6,811 nucleotides of DNA from CAZXCQ01 sp964639275 (GCA_964639275.1 CAZXCQ010000318.1:1-6811), one strand, 5' to 3'. Counted from the first letter of the stretch, positions 1 through 6,043 are shown. Numbers and translations: made by a program. The notes: generated by a model not told the origin, from the sequence alone.

Positions 1-452
1 TAAACAGAAACCTCGGTGGCATCAAGGATATGGACGAATTGCCCGGGGCCATCTTTGTGGTTGACCCGAAGCGGGAAAAGATCGCGGTCAGAGAGGCCAG
101 AAAGCTGGCAATACCGGTGGTAGCCATAGCTGATTCCAACTGTGATCCGGACGAAATAGACTTTGTCATTCCCGCCAACGATGATGCCATACGGGCCATA
201 AGGCTGATCTGCTCAAAGATTGCCGATGCATGTGTTGAAGGTCATAACGTTGCAGAAGAGCGACTGACGGCAGAGGCGGAATTACTCAAGGACCAAGAGC
301 CAGCCGAGGAGGTTGAATCTCCGGAGATGGCTATACCCGAGGAGGGAGAAGAGAGGGAAGGCCCCGAGGTCATCATCCTTCCAAGGAGGGAAGGCTCGGA
401 AATAATGGACGAGGAAGCAGGGGCTAAAGAGTCACAAATTGATACTGCCTGA
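1..452 (+). CDS. rpsB: 30S ribosomal protein S2, C-terminal part (5' end outside window)
   Basis: Small-subunit ribosomal protein S2, which binds 16S rRNA near the 30S head-body junction and is needed for S1 binding. The reading frame is open from the window edge (first whole codon at 3) and begins inside the gene: the residues NLGGIKDM, then LPGAIFVVDP, IPVVAIADSNCDPD and IDFVIPANDDAIRAI, are the conserved C-terminal core of the S2 family. The ATG at 30 is an internal methionine, not a start. After the core (about base 248) comes a tail of about 67 residues, very rich in Glu and ending in ESQIDTA; the E. coli protein has only a short acidic end. Such tails are variable and probably disordered (inference). 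It is the first gene of the usual rpsB-tsf pair, but here tsf lies 414 bases downstream. Confidence 0.97.
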   Translation, partial: NRNLGGIKDMDELPGAIFVVDPKREKIAVREARKLAIPVVAIADSNCDPDEIDFVIPANDDAIRAIRLICSKIADACVEGHNVAEERLTAEAELLKDQEPAEEVESPEMAIPEEGEEREGPEVIILPRREGSEIMDEEAGAKESQIDTA

Positions 453-564
453 CCCGGATAAACCCAATTTGCGATCCAAGGAGTCAATGCCAGCAGGGCA
501 GATCGTAAAAGGAAATAGCCGTGATCGTTCTGCTCATGATTCGTAACACTTTAGCCCTTTGAAA

Positions 565-771
565 ACAGGGGAATATGGGTTCCATTTTTCGGGCGTATAA
601 CTCGCCCGTAAGAGAGCCTAAAGAAATCACGTGCCACAGGTAAAAACAGGGGGCCACATTTGTTAGAAAGTCTTACGGTTTTTGGTGAGGTCGATATCGG
701 TGATTTCTTAACGCTCTCTAACGGTCTCAGACAGGGATACGCCCTTCAAAATGGAACCCCCATTCCCCTGT
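565..771. repeat. Long imperfect palindrome, possible MITE/REP-like element or structured leader RNA
   Basis: The outer arms 565-598 and 737-771 are inverted copies: ACAGGGGAAT, then GGGTTCCATTTT, then GGGCGTAT on the left all match the reverse complement of the right, giving 30 paired positions broken by two mismatches and one 2-versus-3 interruption. Pairing continues inward in order: 606-609 with 721-724, 611-617 with 713-719, 621-630 with 700-709 (ten perfect pairs), and 642-647 with 678-683, leaving a terminal loop of about 30 bases. A competing small hairpin, CGGGCG/CGCCCG, lies at 590-608. Nested collinear pairing over 207 bases is far beyond chance. It could be a miniature inverted-repeat element, a palindrome of the kind mobilised by REP-associated (Y1) transposases, or a transcribed regulatory structure; no transposase is in the window. 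Confidence 0.8.
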
Positions 772-800
772 CCAAGTGCCAGTTCTGAAAAAGACTAGTA

Positions 801-822
801 AATTGATATCATGATTCCAATT
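801..822. promoter_or_regulatory. 22-base near-palindrome upstream of tsf (operator-like)
   Basis: The sequence reads AATTG, two bases, ATCATGAT, two bases, CAATT; 18 of 22 positions are self-complementary around the centre TCATGA. It ends 44 bases before the tsf start and lies outside the large palindrome. Size and symmetry resemble a dimeric repressor or activator site, but no regulator is encoded nearby and no matching promoter could be assigned, so the role is inference only. Confidence 0.3.
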
Positions 823-851
823 GGGAAGCGACTTATCACCGGACGATTTAT

Positions 852-857
852 GGAGGG
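852..857 (+). promoter_or_regulatory. Ribosome binding site of tsf
   Basis: GGAGGG, a strong Shine-Dalgarno sequence, lies nine bases before the TTG at 867. It decides the start: no ATG or GTG in this frame fits the EF-Ts N-terminus, and the nearby ATG at 850 is in another frame and stops after six codons. Confidence 0.85.
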
Positions 858-866
858 AAACGGAAA

Positions 867-1469
867 TTGACGGTTTCAACTGAGCTGATAAAGGAACTGA
901 GAGAAAAGACGGGTGTCGGCATAATGGACTGCAAGGCAGCCCTTAGGGAATCCAACGGAGACATCGAAGAGGCAGTCGATTATTTGAGAAAAAAGGGGAT
1001 TGCCACTGCCAAAAAACGAGGGGGACGCGCGACCTCCCAGGGGCAGGTCCAATCCTACATCCATGCGGGGGGCAAGATAGGGGTCCTGGTTGAAGCCAAC
1101 TGCGAAACCGATTTTACAGGGAAGACCGAAGACTTTACGGCCTTTGTCAAGGATATAGCCATTCAAATTGCAGCCACCAATCCCGTTGCCATTGACCGCG
1201 AAAGGGTACCCCGCGATATCCTTGAAAGAGAAAAGGCGATCTATACCACCCAGGCGAGGGAATCGGGTAAGCCAGAGAAAGTGATTGAAAAAATCGTAGA
1301 AGGAAAGCTCAAGAAGTTTTTCTCTGAGGCCTGTCTCCTGGAACAACCATTTGTCAAGAACCCTGACATAACGGTCCAGGATCTATTAAACGATATGATG
1401 GCCAAGACCGGGGAAAATATCGTGATCAGGCGATTTGCGAGGTTTTTGCTGGGTGAGGCAGACAACTGA
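867..1469 (+). CDS. tsf: Elongation factor Ts (short form, TTG start)
   Basis: Guanine-nucleotide exchange factor that releases GDP from EF-Tu in the cytoplasm. The product is 200 residues. Residues 4-47 form the N-terminal UBA-like domain with the family signature LREKTGVGIMDCKAAL; the core follows with IGVLVEANCETDF (71-83) and a C-terminal helix ending RRFARFLLGE. Asp82 and Phe83 correspond to the pair that reaches into EF-Tu; the family motif TDFV is TDFT here. At 200 residues it resembles the short EF-Ts of Thermus rather than the ~283-residue E. coli form, so it lacks part of the duplicated core and coiled coil (family knowledge). The TTG start is chosen because GGAGGG lies nine bases upstream and the product then begins at the normal family N-terminus. 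The next gene is frr; pyrH is missing. Confidence 0.97.
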   Translation: MTVSTELIKELREKTGVGIMDCKAALRESNGDIEEAVDYLRKKGIATAKKRGGRATSQGQVQSYIHAGGKIGVLVEANCETDFTGKTEDFTAFVKDIAIQIAATNPVAIDRERVPRDILEREKAIYTTQARESGKPEKVIEKIVEGKLKKFFSEACLLEQPFVKNPDITVQDLLNDMMAKTGENIVIRRFARFLLGEADN

Positions 1470-1472
1470 GAT

Positions 1473-1517
1473 GTGCCACGACACAATCTCTACCGGCCCA
1501 ATAGTGGTCAGTGGCAC
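1473..1517 (+). repeat. Inverted repeat (RNA hairpin) in the tsf-frr junction
   Basis: GTGCCAC (1473-1479) is complementary to GTGGCAC (1511-1517). Two further short pairings (1480-1481 with 1508-1509, and 1482-1484 with 1504-1506) extend it past two single-base bulges to about 12 pairs with a 19-base loop. It starts four bases after the tsf stop and ends about ten bases before the frr ribosome binding site. No T-run follows, so it is not an intrinsic terminator; a processing or stabilising hairpin is possible. Confidence 0.5.
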
Positions 1518-1536
1518 CCAGTATCAGGGGTGAGTC

Positions 1537-2094
1537 ATGAAAGAAGAAATAATTGCCGAACTTCGAGAGAAGATGACAGGTACGGAGAAGGCCTTAAGGA
1601 GGGATCTAAAAAGGATTAGGACGGGTCGGGCCTCTACGGCATTGGTGGAGGACATAAGGGTAGATTGCTACGAGACGCAAATGCCGCTTGAACAGGTTGC
1701 ATCGATTTCTGTTCCCGAAAGCCGTCTCATCACCATCCAACCCTGGGACCAATCGATCATCAAGGAGATAGAGAAGAGTATCCTGAAATCAGAACTGGGC
1801 CTCACCCCAATAAATGACGGCAAGATCATCAGGGTACCCATTCCCCCTTTGACCGAAGAGAGACGCAAGGAGTTGGCAAAACTGGCAAAAAAAATGGCCG
1901 AGGAATGCAAGATTTCGATTCGCAACCACAGGCGAGAAGCCAATGAGATGTTCAAGGAACTAAAAAATGAAAAGGAGATATCAGAGGATGAGTTCCATCG
2001 GTCCCAGGACGAGGTGCAAGAAGTAACAGATGAATTTATCAAGAAAACAGATAAGATCACAGCTGAAAAGGAAAAAGAGATCTTGGAATTCTGA
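1537..2094 (+). CDS. frr: Ribosome recycling factor
   Basis: RRF works with EF-G to split the post-termination ribosome and free it from mRNA and tRNA. The product is 185 residues, exactly the usual length. The three-helix bundle (domain I) is formed by about residues 1-30 and 105-185, with LRRDLKRIRTGRAS at 20-33; the small beta domain II lies between (VDCYETQMPLEQVASISVPE, IQPWD). SIRNHRREAN at 127-136 contains the conserved arginines near position 132 that contact 23S rRNA. The ATG is preceded by AGGGGTGA (1526-1533), a fair Shine-Dalgarno sequence. It sits 67 bases after tsf where pyrH would be expected between them. No abnormal residues seen. Confidence 0.98.
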   Translation: MKEEIIAELREKMTGTEKALRRDLKRIRTGRASTALVEDIRVDCYETQMPLEQVASISVPESRLITIQPWDQSIIKEIEKSILKSELGLTPINDGKIIRVPIPPLTEERRKELAKLAKKMAEECKISIRNHRREANEMFKELKNEKEISEDEFHRSQDEVQEVTDEFIKKTDKITAEKEKEILEF

Positions 2095-2165
2095 TCCCCA
2101 ACATCTCATCCCCTCGATCCTTTTGCCCCCTCTAAACCCCTAAACAGGCCCCTAGCATATCCATC
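2095..2165 (+). other. C-rich, G-poor leader between frr and uppS
   Basis: This 71-base spacer contains five runs of four or more C (2096-2099, 2110-2113, 2126-2130, 2137-2140, 2149-2152) and very few G. No hairpin terminator is present, and no Shine-Dalgarno sequence precedes the uppS ATG. C-rich, G-poor untranslated RNA is the composition preferred by Rho, so a rut-like role is possible, but composition alone cannot prove it. Confidence 0.4.
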
Positions 2166-2891
2166 ATGATATCCATAGACCCCAATCGTCTACCCCAACA
2201 TGTGGCCATTATCATGGACGGCAACGGGAGGTGGGCCAAGAAGAGATCCATAAGCCGCGTCCGCGGTCACCGGCAGGGGGCCGAAACGGTCAGGCAGATT
2301 GTGAGGACCAGCCGCGAAATCGGCATTCAGTGGCTCACCTTGTACTCCTTTTCAGAGGAAAACTGGAAGAGACCCAGAAGGGAAATCGAGTCCCTTATGC
2401 AACTCCTTAAACGCTTTCTCAAGAGTGAGCTCGAGGAGATGCAAGAGAACGGGATACGGCTCCGAAGTATTGGCAGAATAGAGAAGCTCCCCGAAGATAC
2501 ACGGAGGGTTCTCCTCGATGTCATGGATCAGACCGCTTCCAACAAAGACATGGTCCTGACACTGGCCCTCAGCTACGGGGGCAGACAGGAAATTCTGGAT
2601 GCCTTTCGAAAGATGGCCACCCAGATAGAAAGGGGCAAAATCAGTGCTGATGAGATCTCTGAACAGTTGATTTCAGATTCGCTTTATTTGGCAGAGATGC
2701 CCGATCCCGAGTTACTCATCCGGACCAGTGGTGAATACCGGGTCAGCAATTTTCTCCTGTGGCAGATCGCCTATACTGAGATCTATATTACCCGGACCCT
2801 ATGGCCTGACTTCAGCAAAGACGAATATCTTGAGGCCATAAGGGACTTCCAGAAGAGGGAAAGGAGATTCGGGGGCACAAAGGAGGAATAG
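2166..2891 (+). CDS. uppS: Undecaprenyl diphosphate synthase (cis-prenyltransferase)
   Basis: Cytoplasmic, membrane-associated enzyme that adds eight isopentenyl units to farnesyl diphosphate to make C55-PP, the lipid carrier for peptidoglycan and surface glycans. The 241-residue product has the full family set: HVAIIMDGNGRWA with the Mg-binding Asp18, GHRQGAETV (34-42), TLYSFSEENWKRP (58-70), and IRTSGEYRVSNFLLWQIAYTEIY with Arg186, Arg192, Ser194 and Glu205, which align with E. coli Arg194, Arg200, Ser202 and Glu213. It ends in the typical RERRFGG. The ATG at 2166 gives the expected short lead before HVAIIMDG; no Shine-Dalgarno sequence is seen before it, and the in-frame GTG at 2202 would cut too close to the active site. 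It precedes cdsA by 31 bases. Substrate comes from the MEP route started by dxr in the same cluster. Confidence 0.97.
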   Translation: MISIDPNRLPQHVAIIMDGNGRWAKKRSISRVRGHRQGAETVRQIVRTSREIGIQWLTLYSFSEENWKRPRREIESLMQLLKRFLKSELEEMQENGIRLRSIGRIEKLPEDTRRVLLDVMDQTASNKDMVLTLALSYGGRQEILDAFRKMATQIERGKISADEISEQLISDSLYLAEMPDPELLIRTSGEYRVSNFLLWQIAYTEIYITRTLWPDFSKDEYLEAIRDFQKRERRFGGTKEE

Positions 2892-2922
2892 AAGGATTCC
2901 TTTCCGGGGAAGACGAAGCTAT

Positions 2923-3726
2923 ATGCATTTGAAAAGATGGCTTACGGCCATAGTCCTATTGCCGATCCTGATCTTTCTCATCGGCCCAGCGCCGAGGTGG
3001 ATATTTCATTTCTTTCTCTACGTTGTATCCGTAGCCGGTCTGGTAGAATTCTATAAAATAGGCAACGCTCATCTCCCAAAATTTGTCCGGTGGTCCTGCT
3101 ATCTTCTTACGCTGCTGTTGTTCTTTGCCATCCATGTGCGGCAGATCCTGGTTGCACCGATCATTATTTCGCTTTGGGCCCTGGTCCCCATGACGTACTT
3201 CATGCTCGCTCTGCCGTTGCCCGATCAGAGATCGACAGAGGATATAGGCAAGGCAGTCCTGGGACCCATTTATGTGGCGCTCCCGCTTGCCGCGCTTGAA
3301 CTGATAGACATGCTACCCAAAGGCAACCTATGGATTTTTTTCCTCCTCTCTGTCATTGTTGCAAACGATACCTTTGCCTTTTACGTCGGAAGGCTCTTTG
3401 GAAGGCATAAACTCCATGAGGCGATTAGCCCTGGAAAGACATGGGAGGGTGCCATAGGCGGTATCATTGGCAGCCTGTTTGCGGCAATCCTTTTTTTGAG
3501 GATCATCCCGATCCACCCATTGAATGTGCAGATATTGGTCCTAGCCTTTGTTCTCTCTGTCTCCGGGCAGGCAGGAGATCTGGGAGAATCCATGCTAAAG
3601 AGAGGCCACGGATTCAAAAACTCGGGCCGTATTCTTCCCGGACATGGCGGAATATTGGATAGGATCGACGGGCTTATCTTTGCCATCCCTGTGCTTTACC
3701 TTTATGTCCTTCTTTGGGTAATATGA
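2923..3726 (+). CDS. cdsA: Phosphatidate cytidylyltransferase (CDP-diglyceride synthase), with altered signature residue
   Basis: Integral inner-membrane enzyme that converts phosphatidate and CTP to CDP-diacylglycerol, precursor of all major bacterial phospholipids. The 267-residue product has several hydrophobic membrane segments (about 8-21, 27-44, 58-72, 77-97, 113-130, 136-148, 176-193, 203-215, 251-266), the ANDTFAFYVGRLFG motif (147-160) followed by SPGKTWEG (169-176), and the C-terminal CDS signature from Ser223 (SMLKR) through LPGHGGILDRID (238-249). The signature normally reads K-D after KRxxxx; here it is Lys232-Asn233 (AAC codon at 3619-3621). Asp149, Asp219, Asp246 and Asp249 are all present, so activity is likely. 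The ATG has a modest GGGGAAG ten bases upstream. dxr follows after 16 bases. Confidence 0.95.
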   Translation: MHLKRWLTAIVLLPILIFLIGPAPRWIFHFFLYVVSVAGLVEFYKIGNAHLPKFVRWSCYLLTLLLFFAIHVRQILVAPIIISLWALVPMTYFMLALPLPDQRSTEDIGKAVLGPIYVALPLAALELIDMLPKGNLWIFFLLSVIVANDTFAFYVGRLFGRHKLHEAISPGKTWEGAIGGIIGSLFAAILFLRIIPIHPLNVQILVLAFVLSVSGQAGDLGESMLKRGHGFKNSGRILPGHGGILDRIDGLIFAIPVLYLYVLLWVI

Positions 3727-3742
3727 TAGGAGTGGGCGGGAA

Positions 3743-4912
3743 ATGAAAAAGATAGCCTTATTGGGCTCTACCGGCTCCATCGGAGTTAATGGCCTGGAAG
3801 TAATTCGTGCCAACCCTGAGAAGTATAAGGTCGTGGCCCTGGGGGCAGGTAGGAACATCGACCTCCTTTTGCAGCAGATAGAGGAGTTCCGACCTGTTGC
3901 CGTCTCAGTCCTGGAAGAGAGACTGGCTTCATTACTAAAGGATCGTATCGGCAGCACTCTAACACCGGCGATCTTTTACGGGGCCGAAGGGTATATTCAC
4001 CTTGCCACCCTGGATGAGGTAGACACCATTATCTCAGCCATGACGGGCGCAGCCGGCCTGTTACCCACCTATGAGGCGATCAGGGCGGGTAAGAATATCG
4101 CGTTGGCCAACAAAGAGACCATGGTGATGGCCGGTCATCTGGTTATGGCGGAGGTGGCAAGAAATGGTGTGTCGCTTATCCCCATTGACAGCGAACACAG
4201 TGCCATACTCCAATCGTTACAGGGTCACGCCAGAAAGGATCTGAGACGTGTGATACTGACTGCATCCGGGGGTCCGTTCAGGGACCTGTCTACCGAGGAA
4301 ATGAAGGAAATAACTCCTGCCCAGGCCCTCAACCATCCCAACTGGAATATGGGGTCCAAGATCAGCGTCGATTCAGCGACCCTGATGAACAAGGGCCTAG
4401 AAGCCATCGAAGCCAAATGGCTCTTTGATCTGGAGATGGCCCAGATAGGCATCCTCATCCACCCCCAGAGTATCGTGCATTCTATGGTTGAATATATTGA
4501 CGGCTCCATTATCGCCCAGCTGGGGATCCCTGACATGATGATCCCCATATCCTATGCCCTCTCCTTCCCCCGACACCTGGAGAACAGGCTTTCGACCCTC
4601 AGGCTTGAGGATATCGGGGGGCTAAGCTTTGAGAAACCCGATATGGAGAGGTTTCGATGCCTCAAGCTGGCCCTTGGGGCGGCGCAAAAGGGGGGGAGTA
4701 TGCCAGCGGTCCTAAATGCGGCCAACGAGATTGCGGTTGAGTCATTTCTGATGGGGAGAATTGGATTTCTGGATATCCCTAAACTGATTGAAAAGACCAT
4801 GGAGGCCCACCAACCCCACCCCGTTGAGAGTGTCGGAATGATTATGGAGGCGGACCGCTGGGCCCGGGAGACGGCCCGAAATCTGTTGAAAGAAATGAAT
4901 TTGGCATTATAG
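3743..4912 (+). CDS. dxr: 1-deoxy-D-xylulose 5-phosphate reductoisomerase
   Basis: Cytoplasmic enzyme that rearranges and reduces 1-deoxyxylulose 5-phosphate to 2-C-methylerythritol 4-phosphate with NADPH, the first committed step of the MEP isoprenoid pathway and the target of fosmidomycin. The 389-residue product is of usual length. It has the NADPH loop GSTGSIG (8-14), ALANKETMV (120-128), the metal ligands Asp149 and Glu151 in PIDSEHSAI, HPNWNMGSKISVDSATLMNKGLE with Glu220, and HPQSIVHSMVEY. Small departures are GVNGLEVI after the NADPH loop (family mostly has a T at the G) and PDMMIPI at 263-269 where PDMR is common. AGGAG (3728-3732) ten bases before the ATG, right after the cdsA stop, supports the start. 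Its products feed uppS two genes upstream. Confidence 0.98.
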   Translation: MKKIALLGSTGSIGVNGLEVIRANPEKYKVVALGAGRNIDLLLQQIEEFRPVAVSVLEERLASLLKDRIGSTLTPAIFYGAEGYIHLATLDEVDTIISAMTGAAGLLPTYEAIRAGKNIALANKETMVMAGHLVMAEVARNGVSLIPIDSEHSAILQSLQGHARKDLRRVILTASGGPFRDLSTEEMKEITPAQALNHPNWNMGSKISVDSATLMNKGLEAIEAKWLFDLEMAQIGILIHPQSIVHSMVEYIDGSIIAQLGIPDMMIPISYALSFPRHLENRLSTLRLEDIGGLSFEKPDMERFRCLKLALGAAQKGGSMPAVLNAANEIAVESFLMGRIGFLDIPKLIEKTMEAHQPHPVESVGMIMEADRWARETARNLLKEMNLAL

Positions 4913-4933
4913 TTGACATACAATAAGTGTGAA

Positions 4934-4939
4934 AGGGGT
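4934..4939 (+). promoter_or_regulatory. Likely ribosome binding site of rseP
   Basis: AGGGGT lies 12 bases before the ATG at 4952, somewhat long but usable. It falls downstream of the alternative TTG at 4913, which favours the ATG as start. Confidence 0.5.
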
Positions 4940-4951
4940 CTTGAACAGCCA

Positions 4952-6034
4952 ATGCACTTTTTTCTCTACTACATAATACCCTTTGTTATCGTGCTGGGTA
5001 TCTTGATCTTTTTTCATGAATTGGGGCACTTTTTGGTTGCCAAATACTTTGGTGTAAAGGTCCTCAAATTCTCACTGGGCTTTGGTCCCAGGCTGGTTGG
5101 AAAAAAGATCGGGGAAACCGAATACCTTATTTCCCTTTTTCCACTCGGGGGGTATGTCAAGATGCTTGGCGAAGACGGCGATGAACCTGACGAACCCCTT
5201 AGCCCGGAAGAAGAGAAAAAGTCCTTTAGCAACAAGCATGCGCTCAAACGTATGGTCATTATTGCGGCAGGCCCCCTTTTTAACCTCTTTCTTGCCCTGT
5301 TGATCTTTTGCGGTTTTTATCTCATTGCGGGCACCCAGGTCATGACCTCTGAGATCGGTCAGGTCAGAGAGGGCTCCCCCGCAGACAAGGCAGGGCTATT
5401 AAAAGGGGATGTGATTGTTGCCATCGACGGGAAACCGCTGGAAACCTGGCCCGCGATAAAGGCGGTCGTTCAGGATAGTGAGGGAAAGCCTCTTGGGTTC
5501 ACCGTGAAAAGGGATGGCAAGCCCCTGAACCTTACGGTGGTCCCGGAGATATCCGTGGTCAAGAATATCTTTGGCGAAGAGGTCAAATCGGCCCTTATTG
5601 GGATAGTCGCCGCGGGCAAATTCAAACAGGTGATCCTGGGGCCCTGGGGGTCGATCCAGGAGGGTTTTAGGAAGACCTGGGAGATCATCGAGCTGACCTG
5701 TCTGACCATCCAAAAGCTCGTTCAGAGGGTCGTCTCAATAAAGACCCTTGGCGGTCCGATCTTGATCGGCCAGATGACGGGCCAGCTGGCCCAGGAGAAC
5801 TGGGTCTACCTGTTTCCGTTTATGGCTGTGATAAGTATCAATTTGGGCATCTTAAACCTCCTTCCCATTCCCATTCTGGACGGGGGCTTTATCGTATTGC
5901 TCCTCATTGAACTTGTGGTGCGCAAACCGCTCAATACCAAGAAGCGGGAATGGGCCCAAAAAGTAGGGATCTTTCTCCTTGTTGTTCTGATGGCCGTTGT
6001 AATCTACAATGACCTGGCAAGAGTCCTAAAATAG
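4952..6034 (+). CDS. rseP: RseP-type site-2 (intramembrane zinc) metalloprotease, single PDZ
   Basis: Inner-membrane protease that cuts anti-sigma factors or similar single-span proteins within the membrane (site-2 step of the envelope-stress cascade). From the ATG at 4952 the product is 360 residues: TM1 with the zinc motif HELGH at 22-26, GGYVKMLGE (66-74), TM2 beginning AAGPLFNLFLALL (105-117), one PDZ domain (about 130-200, with GSPADKAGLLKGDVI), and a C-terminal membrane pair with NLLPIPILDGG, Asp310 being the third zinc ligand, plus a last span near 337-352. The E. coli protein has about 450 residues and two PDZ domains. An in-frame TTG at 4913, touching the dxr stop, would add 13 polar residues; the ATG gives the family N-terminus with histidines at 22 and 26 as in E. 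coli, and AGGGGT lies upstream. LDGGF replaces the common LDGGH. bamA does not follow. Confidence 0.95.
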   Translation: MHFFLYYIIPFVIVLGILIFFHELGHFLVAKYFGVKVLKFSLGFGPRLVGKKIGETEYLISLFPLGGYVKMLGEDGDEPDEPLSPEEEKKSFSNKHALKRMVIIAAGPLFNLFLALLIFCGFYLIAGTQVMTSEIGQVREGSPADKAGLLKGDVIVAIDGKPLETWPAIKAVVQDSEGKPLGFTVKRDGKPLNLTVVPEISVVKNIFGEEVKSALIGIVAAGKFKQVILGPWGSIQEGFRKTWEIIELTCLTIQKLVQRVVSIKTLGGPILIGQMTGQLAQENWVYLFPFMAVISINLGILNLLPIPILDGGFIVLLLIELVVRKPLNTKKREWAQKVGIFLLVVLMAVVIYNDLARVLK

Positions 6035-6043
6035 GTCCTGACC

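Larger units (their letters stand above)
453..866. other. Long rpsB-tsf intergenic region without a gene
   Basis: No open frame with a recognisable protein or good ribosome binding site is seen on either strand in these 414 bases. The region is unusually long for rpsB-tsf, which are normally close and co-transcribed. It holds a large imperfect inverted repeat (565-771), a 22-base near-palindrome (801-822) and the tsf ribosome binding site (852-857). I found no hairpin followed by a T-run that would clearly end transcription after rpsB, and no convincing sigma-70 promoter with correct spacing. A TATAAC at 596-601 lies within the left palindrome arm but has no matching -35. Whether tsf is read through from rpsB or has its own promoter cannot be decided from sequence alone. 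Confidence 0.8.

Noticed and set aside
30..32. ATG at 30 as a gene start
   Set aside because: The frame is open upstream and encodes the conserved NLGGIKDM of S2, so this methionine is internal.
242..487. 81-residue minus-strand open frame over the S2 tail
   Set aside because: Ser-rich composition is simply the reverse reading of the Glu-rich tail codons; no protein family is suggested.
559..601. TTGAAA (559-564) with TATAAC (596-601) as a tsf promoter
   Set aside because: The spacing is 31 bases, far from 17, and the second box is part of the palindrome arm.
850..870. Six-codon open frame (ATG at 850, stop overlapping the tsf TTG)
   Set aside because: Its ATG overlaps the tsf ribosome binding site and has no such site of its own, so a leader peptide is not supported.
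876..1346. 156-residue open frame on the minus strand
   Set aside because: It lies wholly inside tsf on the opposite strand, resembles no family I know, and the tsf frame is clearly real.
2202..2204. In-frame GTG as an alternative uppS start
   Set aside because: It begins at Val13, five residues before the catalytic Asp and without a ribosome binding site; the ATG at 2166 fits the family better.
4913..4951. TTG at 4913 as the rseP start, and TTGACA/TACAAT as a promoter
   Set aside because: The TTG adds 13 residues before the normal family N-terminus. TTGACA (4913-4918) touches TACAAT (4919-4924) directly with no spacer, so they cannot form a -35/-10 pair.
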